DNA from: Nostoc sp. NMS7
GTDB lineage: Bacteria > Cyanobacteriota > Cyanobacteriia > Cyanobacteriales > Nostocaceae
Reading direction: 5' to 3'
Length of the DNA stretch: 34,275 bases
Assembly (NCBI RefSeq): GCF_017115085.1
Contig: NZ_JABXKJ010000114.1
Coordinates: forward strand, 1-34,275
Below are positions 8,097-17,272 of the stretch, in pieces. The first letter of the stretch is position 1; every line of letters begins with the position of its first letter. The position numbers and the translations under genes were made by a program. The notes below the pieces were generated by a model. That model had not been told where the DNA came from and ran no database searches. It worked only from the letters and a program-made list of their open reading frames with translations.

Positions 8097-11000
8097 ATGT
8101 TGAACCGTTTGAAGATTGGAACCAAGATTGGAGTAAGTTTTGCCCTGAGTTTGGCAACTCTGACCACCATTGGTCTAATCTCCTACCAAAGCACCAATGA
8201 TCTAATTGAAACTTCGCGTCAAGAAAATCATACCTACGAGGTGTTAAGTCAGCTTGAAGACCTCAACTTGCAACTGATAAATGCTGAGACTGGGCAGCGT
8301 GGTTATATTATTACTGGAAAACAAAGCTATTTAGAACCTTATAATGCTGCCACTCAAGTACTGGCTCAAAAACTTAATGAACTTCTGAGGTTAACAGCAG
8401 ATAACCCCAAGCAACAGAGTCGGCTTGATGTTTTACAGCCACTAATCGCTCAAAAGCTGGCTGAACTTAAAGAAACCATTGACTTGCGCCAAAACCAAAG
8501 CTTTGAAGCTTCTCAGAAGGTCGTTCTGACAGACCGGGGCAATCTGCTAATGGGTGAAATCCGCAAAGTTATCCAAACGATGAAAATTGAGGAGGATACA
8601 CTGCTGAGACAGCGTGCTGAGAAGGCACAAGCAGCAGCTCGGCAAACGATCGCTACTGTTGTCTATAGTATCCCTGTATTTTCTTTGATCTTAGCTTTGA
8701 TCGGATTCGCCCTGACCAGACATATTTCAGTACCCCTGAAGCGAGTTTCTGATTTGGCAGAAAAAATGGCGGATGGAGATTTATCCGTGACTTTACCAGA
8801 TAGCGATCGCCAAGATGAAATTGGCGTGTTGACGCGCACCTTCAACCAGATGATCGTTAATTTGCGAAACACAACTCAAAAAAATGACGAGCAAAACTGG
8901 CTAAAGTCTAACTTAGCTGAATTTACCCAGATGCTCCAAGGGCAGCGAAATCTAAAAAGTGTGTCTGGGATGATCTTGTCGAATTTAGCACCACTAGTTG
9001 GAGCATCGCAAGGCGTTTTTTATGCGATGGAATCTATAGACGACGATCCTGTACTGAAGTTGTTGAGTAGTTATGCTTATAAAGAGCGAAAAAACGTCGC
9101 AAATCAGTTTCGCTTGGGCGAGGGATTGGTAGGACAATCCGCCCTAGAAAAACAAAGAATCCTGCTCACGCAAGTTCCTAATGACTATATCCGCATCACT
9201 TCTGGCTTGGGAGAAGCTGCACCGCTAAATATTATTGTCTTACCTATACTATTTGAGACGCAGGTTAATGCCGTAATTGAACTTGCCTCTTTTGGGTCTT
9301 TTAAGGAATTGCACTTGACATTTTTAGAGCAATTGAGTGAAATTCTGGGTGTCTTTTTAAATAACATTGCCTCACAATTCCAAACTCAGCAACTACTTGA
9401 AGAGTCTGTTGCTTTAACAGAAGAACTGCAAACTCAGCAAGAAGAACTACAACAAAGCAATCAACGCCTAGAAGAACAGGCGCACGAGTTACAGGAATCA
9501 CAATTTCTTGTGAAGCAGTCTAACGAGGAATTACAACAACTAAATGAGGATTTAGAAGAAAAGGCAGAATTGTTAGAAGCTCAAAATCAAGAAGTTGCCC
9601 GCAAGAACCAGCAAGTTGAGCGGGCGAGGCAGTCTTTGGAAGAGAAAGCGGAACAACTGGCGTTGTCTTCCAAATATAAGTCAGAATTTCTGGCGAATAT
9701 GTCCCACGAGCTGCGGACACCCCTAAATAGCCTGTTAATTTTAGCTAGGCTGCTAGCAGATAACTCTCTGAGCAATTTGACCGACAAACAGGTAGAGTAC
9801 AGCCGGACTATTTACTCAGCTGGGACTGATTTGCTAGAGTTGATCAATGACATTCTAGATTTGGCAAAAATTGAGTCGGGTACTATGTCGCTCGATATTC
9901 AGGAAATTCTTCTTGCAGATTTGGAGACATCTCTAGAGCAGACTTTCCGGCAAGTTGCCCAGAATAAAGAACTCAGTTTTACTATTCAACTAGATGATAA
10001 GTTACCCCCGACAATTTATAACGACTCCAAACGTCTGCAACAAATATTGAAAAATCTCCTGTCTAACGCCTTTAAGTTTACGGAACAGGGAGGCGTAAAG
10101 TTACAAATTGACATCGCAACTCAGGCAGAGGAAGTTGATAATCCGATGATTGCTTTTGCAGTTAGCGACACGGGTATAGGCATTTCAGCCGAGAAGCAGA
10201 AGATTATTTTCGAGGCATTTCAACAGGCAGATGGCACAACCAGCCGCAAGTATGGGGGAACTGGCTTAGGCTTGTCCATCAGCCGCGAATTGGCTCAACT
10301 GTTGGGAGGGAGAATTGAATTAGTCAGCCAACCAGGACAGGGAAGTACTTTCACCCTTTACTTGCCCAGGCGACAGGAAAAGAATGGTCAAAATATTCTC
10401 ACCACATCATCTTCTGAGCCAATCACCTCTATCCGCACAGCATCGATCATCAAAGAATTGCCAATGGTCGAAAGCAGACCCACAACTGTAGACATATCTG
10501 CATCCGCGAAAGTACTTAGTACCTTCCCCAGCGAAATTCCAGACGACCGGGAAATAATTCAACCGGGCGATCGCATTTTGCTAATTATCGAGGATGACGA
10601 TAAATTCGCCCGCATCTTACTAGATATGGCACGTCAGCAGGGCTTTAAAACCATCGTTTCTTTACAAAGCAAACAAGGTCTAGCATTAGCGCAGCAAGTT
10701 AAACCCAATGCAATTATGCTAGATATCCACATGCCAGAGATGGATGGTTGGACGGTGCTGGATCGTCTGAAGCATAACCCAAACACTAGACATATCCCAG
10801 TACATATACTTTCTGTTGATGAAAGACAACAACGGGGATTACACTTAGGAGCGATTACCTATCTCCAAAAACCCGTTTCTCCAGAAGCGCTAACTCAGGT
10901 ATTGAGTGAAATTAAAGGCTTTATTGATCGTCAAGTAAGAACTCTCTTAATCGTCGAAGATGACCCCGTACAAGCCCAAAGTATTATCGAACTGATTGGT

Positions 11001-11741
11001 AATAGTGATGTCCAGAGTACAGCAGTGGGTACGGGGGCAGAAGCACTTTTGATTTTGCGATCGCATCACTTTGATTGTATGGTATTGGATCTCGGTCTGC
11101 CCGATATGAGCGGGTTTACACTAATTGAGCAGATCAAGCTTGAACCCAGACTTTTAAAACTGCCGATCATCGTTTACACCGGCAAAGAACTCAGCCGACA
11201 AGAAGAAACCCAACTACGGGGACTAGCAGAAACAATTATCATTAAAAATGTGCGATCGCCAGAGCGGTTGTTAGATGAAACAGCCCTGTTTTTGCATCGG
11301 GTGCAAGCAAATTTGCCCCCACCAAAGCGTCAAATGTTAGAGCAACTACATCAAACAGACCCGGTGCTGGCTAATCGGAAAATTTTGATTGTAGATGATG
11401 ACCTGCGAAATATTTTTGCTCTCACCAGCTTTTTAGAAATCTATCAAATGCAAGTGCTATTTGCCGAAAATGGCAGAGATGGCATCGAGATGCTGGAAGC
11501 TAATCCTGACATTAATATAGTTTTGATGGATATCATGATGCCGGAAATGGATGGTTACGAAACCACCAGCGCCATCCGCCAGCAACAAGAGTTTCGCTCA
11601 CTACCAATCATTGCTTTAACTGCCAAAGCCATGCCAGGAGACAAGGAAAAGTGCATCGAAGCTGGAGCTTCTGACTACATCACCAAACCTGTAGATACTG
11701 AGCAACTGCTTTCACTACTTCGGGTTTGGCTCTATCGGTAA
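8097..11741 (+). CDS. CHASE3-HAMP-GAF hybrid histidine kinase with three receiver domains
   Basis: A 1214-residue membrane sensor. Order: helix TM1 (about 12-30); CHASE3-type extracytoplasmic sensor (about 35-180, with ETGQRGYIITG); TM2 (about 187-206); HAMP (about 208-260); GAF (about 280-425); long Gln/Glu coiled coil (430-525); HisKA with MSHELRTPLN, phospho-acceptor His537; HATPase with NLLSNAFKF, DTGIGI and GGTGLGLSIS. Three receiver domains follow, with likely phospho-Asp 876 (LDIHMP), 998 (LDLGLP) and 1145 (MDIMMP), each with a conserved Lys near its end. It likely runs a multi-step phosphorelay; no partner phosphotransfer protein or regulator is adjacent. A repeat block follows. It converges with the RTX-like gene. 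Confidence 0.95.
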   Translation: MLNRLKIGTKIGVSFALSLATLTTIGLISYQSTNDLIETSRQENHTYEVLSQLEDLNLQLINAETGQRGYIITGKQSYLEPYNAATQVLAQKLNELLRLTADNPKQQSRLDVLQPLIAQKLAELKETIDLRQNQSFEASQKVVLTDRGNLLMGEIRKVIQTMKIEEDTLLRQRAEKAQAAARQTIATVVYSIPVFSLILALIGFALTRHISVPLKRVSDLAEKMADGDLSVTLPDSDRQDEIGVLTRTFNQMIVNLRNTTQKNDEQNWLKSNLAEFTQMLQGQRNLKSVSGMILSNLAPLVGASQGVFYAMESIDDDPVLKLLSSYAYKERKNVANQFRLGEGLVGQSALEKQRILLTQVPNDYIRITSGLGEAAPLNIIVLPILFETQVNAVIELASFGSFKELHLTFLEQLSEILGVFLNNIASQFQTQQLLEESVALTEELQTQQEELQQSNQRLEEQAHELQESQFLVKQSNEELQQLNEDLEEKAELLEAQNQEVARKNQQVERARQSLEEKAEQLALSSKYKSEFLANMSHELRTPLNSLLILARLLADNSLSNLTDKQVEYSRTIYSAGTDLLELINDILDLAKIESGTMSLDIQEILLADLETSLEQTFRQVAQNKELSFTIQLDDKLPPTIYNDSKRLQQILKNLLSNAFKFTEQGGVKLQIDIATQAEEVDNPMIAFAVSDTGIGISAEKQKIIFEAFQQADGTTSRKYGGTGLGLSISRELAQLLGGRIELVSQPGQGSTFTLYLPRRQEKNGQNILTTSSSEPITSIRTASIIKELPMVESRPTTVDISASAKVLSTFPSEIPDDREIIQPGDRILLIIEDDDKFARILLDMARQQGFKTIVSLQSKQGLALAQQVKPNAIMLDIHMPEMDGWTVLDRLKHNPNTRHIPVHILSVDERQQRGLHLGAITYLQKPVSPEALTQVLSEIKGFIDRQVRTLLIVEDDPVQAQSIIELIGNSDVQSTAVGTGAEALLILRSHHFDCMVLDLGLPDMSGFTLIEQIKLEPRLLKLPIIVYTGKELSRQEETQLRGLAETIIIKNVRSPERLLDETALFLHRVQANLPPPKRQMLEQLHQTDPVLANRKILIVDDDLRNIFALTSFLEIYQMQVLFAENGRDGIEMLEANPDINIVLMDIMMPEMDGYETTSAIRQQQEFRSLPIIALTAKAMPGDKEKCIEAGASDYITKPVDTEQLLSLLRVWLYR

Positions 11742-11744
11742 GGA

Positions 11745-11877
11745 GTCACGTCGCTTCGCTCCGAATTCAAAATTTAAAATGACGCTCTCTACGAGACGCT
11801 GCGCGAACGGCAAGCTCAGGGCATCGCGCTGCGCGAACGCGGACTCGCTAACGCTACGCTAACAAAATTCAAAATGT
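11745..11877. repeat. Nostoc-type compound repeat
   Basis: A mosaic of ttcaaaatttaaaatgacgct (11766-11786), ctacgagacgctgcgcgaac, and ggactcgctaacgct (11841-11855) ending acaaaattcaaaat. The first and last pieces also occur inside the coding sequence of the kinase at 26866-26924. Confidence 0.75.
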
Positions 11878-11981
11878 ATATTCCATTAGCTTGATCGTCT
11901 TGAACTAAAAATCTGATAATAAAATTGTCATATCGGACTCCTATTTGATTTTTGAAAAAACTCAGTATTAGTATAGGAAGC

Positions 11982-12023
11982 AAAAAAAAGGACTAACCCT
12001 AATAGATCAGTCCTTTCTTTTTT
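11982..12023. terminator. Bidirectional terminator between hybrid kinase and RTX-like gene
   Basis: The stem is aaaggact (11987-11994) with agtccttt (12009-12016). An A-run precedes it and ctttttt follows it, so it has a U-tract in either direction. It sits between the convergent genes ending at 11741 and 12040. Confidence 0.88.
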
Positions 12024-12039
12024 CAAACAAGAGAGATGA

Positions 12040-14517
12040 TTAGGCGGAGGCGGAGAATGTAAAGTCCCCAGCAGCCAGCGTAGTAGTGCTGGCAAGTTTA
12101 ATCAGTAGATCGTTTTTATCCAAAGTACCTACAGTGGCATCATTACCCAAGATATAGGTATCACTCCCCAATACGAAAGCACCAAATTTGCCAGCGCCAA
12201 TTGCCGCAGCAGCATTTGGAAGTGCGGCGCTCAAGGTGGTTGCATTACCGACGGCTGTCTGTACTGTCGACTGACTAACAAGATCAGTGGCACTGAATAC
12301 GTTTCCACTGAGTTCGATTTTATCTGTTCCTTGCGCGAAAGAATTAACAGTATCAAAGGTATCGGTAGCACCTCCGGTAAAGCTTCCGGCATTGGAAGCT
12401 GCGATCGAGAAGACGAAAGTATCAGTACCAAGACCACCTGTTAATACGTCTGTACCAGAACCAGCTACCAATCTATTAGTACCAGCACCACCTATTAATG
12501 TGTTAGTAGTACCAGCACCACCACCTGTTAAGGTGTCATTACCATCACCACCTGTTAATATGTTAGTACTAACAGTACCAACAGTACCACCATCACCACC
12601 ACCACCAGTAGCGGTTAAAGCCCCTTTGAAACCAGTAGCATCAATGTTTACATTGATGGAGGTAGTGGGCTGTGCAATTGTGAGGGCGCTGTCACCCGCA
12701 ACTTTGATCGCCACAGTACTAGTAGTCGCAGTGCCTAGACCAGTGCCTAGTGTGATCAAATTACTAGCAGTTGTAAGCTCCTGCTTCTTAGATTGTATGT
12801 TGAGGGTAGTAACGCCAGTTAAGTTTAAAGCGTCGATTGTCGCATTATCTTGAAGTGCGATATTAGCAGCACCAGTCCCGGTGATATCGAATGAATTAGC
12901 TGTAGAACCTACTGGATAAGACCCAGTACCTGCCAAGGTAAAGGTATTGCTTGCAGTCGCCCCAGTAACTGTGATCGTATTTGATATCGGTGCCGTACCT
13001 GTTAGTGTGAATATATCGTTTGAAAAAGCAGTAACCTTACTGGCATCGACTGTTATATTAGTACCTGATAAGTCCAGTACTTCAAAATTCTTGACAGCGT
13101 TGATAGCTGCATATTGGGGGTCGCTGAGAATACCATTGATACCCGTAAGTATTAATGTATCCGTTGTGCCAGCACCAGCGTCAAGCTTATCGCTGGTATT
13201 GAAGTCGGCTAATGCAGAGCTCAAGGTATCATTTCCACTACCGCCCGTGAAGGTAGCATCCACGGTACCAACTGCTACGTAAACACCGCCTGTGTTTGCG
13301 CTGGCATCAATCGTTGGTACTGTTATCGGGGTAGAATAACCTAAATCTAGTATGCCGGCACCAGTAATTTTCAGGGATTTCGTGGCCGTTGGTAGTGTTA
13401 AATCGTCAATGTAGTTGTATCCTAAACCATCAGCGGCAATGTTAAGAGTAGCGAGTGCAGCGTTGATAGTGCCTGTGTTTAGATCAAGCGTATCCACTGC
13501 GGCATCCTTGATGGACAAGTTTGCACTGGTGGTCGTAGAACCAAAATCAGCCGTGAGTGTCGTGACAATCGCGGTAGGATCGGCATTGGCGGTAAGGGTG
13601 GTACCTTCAACACCAAAGGTGATACCACTAAGTCCCTTGGCGGTAAAAGCGGCTAGGGTACTAGAGAGACCTTCAATGGTGACTTCTTGAAGACCTGTAG
13701 TTTTGCCAGTGAAGTCAATTATGGCACCACTAGTAGGACTTAAAAGTTCTACGTTTTCAACATTTAATAGAGTTGGCACAGCAGCAGTACCATAAGCACC
13801 AAAGTATTGGAAGGTATCGATGCCTGCACCACCATCTATCTTGTCAGTGCCTTGGACTAAATCTGTTGCTGGTGTACCAGTGTTAGCGCCTTGGATCGTG
13901 TCATTCTTCGCTGTACCTATTAAGTTGTCAAATACGGAGGTTGTCAGAGCAGTGGTTGTACCGGCTGTCGCTGCTGATATGTAACTATCGATCTTTGTAT
14001 CAACCGCCGTATTACCTGCTGTAACTGATGTCGGGTCAGAGGTAATCGAATTGAGAATAGTTGTTGAATCTGTAAATGTCTCCGGGGTGGCTGAGATATT
14101 ATTATTGAGCAGCCCATTGGTAAACTGCGTGGCAATGGTAATCTTATTTTGCAAAGCTGTGATGTCTGCACCCCCAGCACTTTGGATTAATGTGAGGATA
14201 AAGGTCGAAGCTTGACCCGATCCTTGAGTGTTCAACAGATTAACCCAATACGCCAATCCTGCGGCCTCTGGCTGCCGATTGAAAGCATTGAGGTAGATTG
14301 AGGTGACGAATGCAGTCGGATCGGAGATATTAGGAAAGGCTAGGTAATTATATTTATCTTTGGCCTCTTGTGCACCACCAAAACTATCGGCTATGGTTTC
14401 GAGCGATACGTTTTGATTGGCTTGGCTTACCCAATAATCCAGACCAGAGACATCAGGGGCACGATCAAAGTAGCTCACATAAAGCTTAGTAATTAAATCC
14501 CTGGTTGCTGTAGTCAT
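12040..14517 (-). CDS. DUF4214 / RTX-like calcium-binding exported protein
   Basis: An 825-residue acidic, Thr/Ala/Gly-rich protein with almost no Cys. The N-terminus carries two DUF4214-type motifs: LYVSYFDRAPDVSGLDYWV (about 12-30) and IYLNAFNRQPEAAGLAYWV (about 74-92). The middle is repetitive, Thr-rich and beta-like. RTX-type nonapeptides appear at about 420 (GGSGNDTLS) and 640-700 (GGDGNDTLTGG, then GGAGTNRL and GGLGTDTFVF); these bind Ca2+ in known families. The end (LAAGDFTFSASA) resembles the uncleaved C-termini of type I secretion substrates, and there is no N-terminal signal peptide. A surface or S-layer-like role is inferred. No ABC exporter is nearby. Large open frames on the opposite strand mirror its biased composition and are not genes. 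Confidence 0.88.
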   Translation of the reverse strand: MTTATRDLITKLYVSYFDRAPDVSGLDYWVSQANQNVSLETIADSFGGAQEAKDKYNYLAFPNISDPTAFVTSIYLNAFNRQPEAAGLAYWVNLLNTQGSGQASTFILTLIQSAGGADITALQNKITIATQFTNGLLNNNISATPETFTDSTTILNSITSDPTSVTAGNTAVDTKIDSYISAATAGTTTALTTSVFDNLIGTAKNDTIQGANTGTPATDLVQGTDKIDGGAGIDTFQYFGAYGTAAVPTLLNVENVELLSPTSGAIIDFTGKTTGLQEVTIEGLSSTLAAFTAKGLSGITFGVEGTTLTANADPTAIVTTLTADFGSTTTSANLSIKDAAVDTLDLNTGTINAALATLNIAADGLGYNYIDDLTLPTATKSLKITGAGILDLGYSTPITVPTIDASANTGGVYVAVGTVDATFTGGSGNDTLSSALADFNTSDKLDAGAGTTDTLILTGINGILSDPQYAAINAVKNFEVLDLSGTNITVDASKVTAFSNDIFTLTGTAPISNTITVTGATASNTFTLAGTGSYPVGSTANSFDITGTGAANIALQDNATIDALNLTGVTTLNIQSKKQELTTASNLITLGTGLGTATTSTVAIKVAGDSALTIAQPTTSINVNIDATGFKGALTATGGGGDGGTVGTVSTNILTGGDGNDTLTGGGAGTTNTLIGGAGTNRLVAGSGTDVLTGGLGTDTFVFSIAASNAGSFTGGATDTFDTVNSFAQGTDKIELSGNVFSATDLVSQSTVQTAVGNATTLSAALPNAAAAIGAGKFGAFVLGSDTYILGNDATVGTLDKNDLLIKLASTTTLAAGDFTFSASA

Positions 14518-14660
14518 AGTTCTATTTCACTCTTTATTAACTTCAAGACTGTTTTGAGTTTTAGCTGGTTCACTTTTTGAATAGCTAGTTGATAGTTTGC
14601 CAAACTAAAGGATAAAATCATCCAGTGGTTATACTGAACTGTTTTGCCAGGGAATATCTA

Positions 14661-14717
14661 TAATTAAGTAGTTTTACGGTTGATTTTATAATTTAAGTAG
14701 TTTAATGGTTGATTTTA
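14661..14717. repeat. Tandem direct repeat of about 28 bp
   Basis: Two adjacent copies, taattaagtagttttacggt... (14661-14688) and taatttaagtagtttaatgg... (14689-14717), both ending ttgatttta. They lie about 145-200 bases upstream of the RTX-like start and could be paired regulator sites. Confidence 0.7.
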
Positions 14718-14929
14718 GAACACAAGATTTGATTTTTTTGTTTTCCCCAACTGAATTGCTTTGCCTTTTTAGACCTTAGCTGGAAAGGTGCGATGCAAGT
14801 TATCCGCATTATGATGTGAAACCAATCGAGTAGATATTCTGTACTCTCCGCTTCCAGTCACAGTGGAAGCAGCAGCCCCGTGATTAGGCTAATAAAAAGA
14901 CCTCTCCCTGGTTTGGCTACGCAAAACCT

Positions 14930-14954
14930 GTCCCTCTCCGCATCTGAGAGGGAC
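14930..14954. repeat. Hairpin repeat
   Basis: A perfect 9-bp stem, gtccctctc (14930-14938) with gagagggac (14946-14954), after ctctccctggtttggctacg. It has the look of a dispersed hairpin repeat. It lies just beyond the hydrolase stop and could also end that transcript. Confidence 0.55.
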
Positions 14955-14972
14955 GGAGGTAAAATTTTAGAC

Positions 14973-16760
14973 TTAAATAAAAATCGTTACATGCAGCATT
15001 GCAACGCCGACATCCAACATCCAAAATCCAAAGTTGAGTATGGAGTTAGGGGCATTTTTTTGATAATATTGAGCTTTAGCGCGATCGCTAGCAAGTGCTT
15101 GTGCTAATTCGGTTTTACTCAGCGACTGAACCAGACTCAATCCCAGAGATTTACTAGAAATGCTTTGGGTGTAGGCGGCGTTGAGGTAAGAGACGTATTT
15201 TGGTCTTCTTGCGACGTAAGTTTGGAAGAAAGGTAAACTCAAAACGTTCATGTAACGACGCGCTTGGGAAGCATCACCAATCATATCCGCAGGTAATGCT
15301 ACTTGCTGATTTCCAGGGTTGCCATTGCCAATAGTGGAGAAGTGGGTAGCACCTAGAAGTATGACGAGATACTTTTGTGAATTCGCTAACCAAGAGAAAG
15401 GTAGAATTTGCTCGGCTAAAGCTGGTGCTACTGTATCATCACTACTGCCAACGATCATCACCGGAGTTTTAATTTGACTTAAGCCGGCTTTGCCGAAAAT
15501 AGAACTAGTAATTGGATTAACTGCGATCGCGGCTTTCACTCTCTGATCCCGCAGGTTATAATCCTTCTCAGACTTGCTGATGCTCAGTTCCAAAGCACGA
15601 CACTGGAGCAGTAAAGACATATTCCAGGTATTTTGTAGTGCTGCTGGTTGACAATCTTGTTTTAGCTGCTCAAAGTTGATTTTAGCACCTGCCAAGGCCA
15701 AGGCTGTGTAGCCTCCCAAAGATTGACCAAATACTCCGACTTGTTGCAGATTTAACCGACCTTTAAATCGTGAATCAGATTGATTATCTTTTTCCAATTG
15801 ATTCAATATATATGTTATATCCAAAGGCCGGTCTTTAAATTCACTTGGTTCCGCTATTTCAATGGCGTGTCCATTTAGCAGAGAACGCAATTGTTTAGCA
15901 TCACTACCAGGATGATTGGGAACGACGACGGCAAATCCGTAGGAAGCTAGATGAGTCGCTAAATATTGAAAGTTGCTGCTGTCTAAACCCAAGCCGTGAG
16001 AAATCACAATTACGGGTGCAGCATTCTGGACTTTGGGAATATAAACATCAGTTAATAAAAGCCGATTGCGCGTTGAGTCGAAAAAATTCAGGATGTATTT
16101 TTGCGACTTCAACTTTCCCGGAACCTGTAAATCGGGCAATTGTGATAAATTGGGTTGTGAAATCGTAGCAGCTTCTATCTTAGACTTTTGGGAAACTGCT
16201 GCGATCGCCCGATGCGTTTGGTTAACAAGTTTCTCCAATTCTGTAGCTATTTCCAAAGTCTCTGCTACATCAAGGCGAATGCTGCTGGCGGGATATTTAC
16301 GTAAGACATTCAAAAGTGTCAAGCCGGACGATTCCGCAGAGGCTAAAATTAGCGCCGAACGCAAAGCCCCAAATTCTGGTTTTGGCTGAGAAGATTTGAC
16401 TGTAATCACTTGCGCCAAACGATGCAACAAAAATTCTCCTTGCGGTGTGTAGAGAAGTTGCGAAACTACTACCGGACTAACTTTTACACGATTGAGTAAA
16501 ATCCGCCGCAATTCTTGAAGCTGTTGTAGAGGTAAATATTGCTGATACGCTGCCAAGTCTTCGTTAATTACACCTGTTTTGGCGTAGTTTTCTAAAGTGC
16601 TGACTGAAATAGAAAGCTCTAAAGCTGAATAAGATGCATAAATCCGCTCTGCTGCCAAGACAGAATTACTAATTCCAAATGTTGGCAGCACTATTGAAAG
16701 AACCAGCAATAGGGACTTTTTTCTGAGGCTGCTGGCCCAATTACCAAACAAACTATTCAT
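14973..16760 (-). CDS. Exported alpha/beta hydrolase with N-terminal DUF1400
   Basis: A 595-residue protein. It has a signal peptide, with basic SLRKK then LLLVLSIVLPTFG and likely cleavage near VLAAE (about 37). A DUF1400-type cyanobacterial region follows (about 38-150, with LELSISVSTLENYA and QGEFLLHRLA). The hydrolase domain (about 215-540) has an ISHGLG oxyanion segment, VVVPNHPGSD, nucleophile Ser347 in GQSLGGY, a candidate acid in SSDDTVAP and His in GATHFS. Related proteins are called predicted dienelactone hydrolases or lipases; the substrate is unknown. The last about 24 residues (NSILNFGFWMLDVG...) are translated from an aaaatcc-type Nostoc repeat (15006-15032), so the C-terminus was probably extended by repeat insertion. 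Confidence 0.87.
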   Translation of the reverse strand: MNSLFGNWASSLRKKSLLLVLSIVLPTFGISNSVLAAERIYASYSALELSISVSTLENYAKTGVINEDLAAYQQYLPLQQLQELRRILLNRVKVSPVVVSQLLYTPQGEFLLHRLAQVITVKSSQPKPEFGALRSALILASAESSGLTLLNVLRKYPASSIRLDVAETLEIATELEKLVNQTHRAIAAVSQKSKIEAATISQPNLSQLPDLQVPGKLKSQKYILNFFDSTRNRLLLTDVYIPKVQNAAPVIVISHGLGLDSSNFQYLATHLASYGFAVVVPNHPGSDAKQLRSLLNGHAIEIAEPSEFKDRPLDITYILNQLEKDNQSDSRFKGRLNLQQVGVFGQSLGGYTALALAGAKINFEQLKQDCQPAALQNTWNMSLLLQCRALELSISKSEKDYNLRDQRVKAAIAVNPITSSIFGKAGLSQIKTPVMIVGSSDDTVAPALAEQILPFSWLANSQKYLVILLGATHFSTIGNGNPGNQQVALPADMIGDASQARRYMNVLSLPFFQTYVARRPKYVSYLNAAYTQSISSKSLGLSLVQSLSKTELAQALASDRAKAQYYQKNAPNSILNFGFWMLDVGVAMLHVTIFI

Positions 16761-17272
16761 CGCTCAACTGTTTCGGTGGTCTGGTTTTATCAGGTGTTGG
16801 CTTTGGTAGTTATTCGGGCACCCTGTTTGGTTTACTTAAAGTTATTAGCCTCAATTTTATCAAAACAGAATTTAGGAGTCAGGAGTTATAATTCACGATA
16901 AATTATATATGACTTGGGGATGTAGCTGGCTTTAGCTCAGAGTTAGAAATGGCTTTAAAATGCCCATCCAATCTAGGATTTACTAGTCAAAAAAGTAGTT
17001 TTTCCCAATCACCCAGTAATAGATTCTGACTCCTGAATTCTGATTTATTTTTCAAGGATTTTTCTTGACTATAAGCTCAACAATTAAATACTACGGAGTT
17101 ACACAGATGGGTAAAGTATCCATCTTCCAAGAGGCTGACTCCAGTAGGTTGCCTTCACTATCAAATCATAACAAATAAAAAATACTCTGCCTCAGTATTT
17201 ATGTTGTAGCTTTGAATATGGCACGAATCCACTAGATGAAAAACCCCGTAAAAATCCTGAAAATCATTTCGA
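16761..17272. other. Intergenic region
   Basis: A 512-base gap between two minus-strand genes. It contains gagtcagg/cctgactc-type short inverted repeats (about 16872 and 17028) and one candidate micro-ORF (17107-17178). The hydrolase promoter should lie at its left end. No RNA gene was recognised. Confidence 0.45.
17107..17178 (+). CDS. Candidate 23-residue micro-ORF
   Basis: ATG at 17107 is preceded by GGAG at 17095-17098 with eight-base spacing, and TTGACT lies at about 17065. The product is MGKVSIFQEADSSRLPSLS plus NHNK. It is polar, with no signal peptide and no match to known peptide families that I recognise. Chance occurrence is quite possible. Confidence 0.2.
   Translation: MGKVSIFQEADSSRLPSLSNHNK

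Larger units (their letters stand above)
14518..14972. promoter_or_regulatory. Upstream region of the RTX-like gene
   Basis: A 455-base AT-rich gap with no gene. It should hold the promoter of the minus-strand RTX-like gene. It contains a tandem repeat (14661-14717), an inverted repeat gcttcca...tggaagc (about 14850-14870) and a hairpin (14930-14954). No confident -35/-10 pair was identified. Confidence 0.45.

Noticed and set aside
12231..14180. Several long open frames overlapping the RTX-like gene (for example 12287-12853 and 12947-13282 on the plus strand).
   Set aside because: They are rich in Pro, Val and Ser because they mirror the Thr/Gly/Ala-rich repeats of the real minus-strand gene; they have no start signals or family motifs.
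14880..15107. A 75-residue plus-strand open frame next to the hydrolase end.
   Set aside because: It is composed of a hairpin repeat and the antisense of the hydrolase tail.
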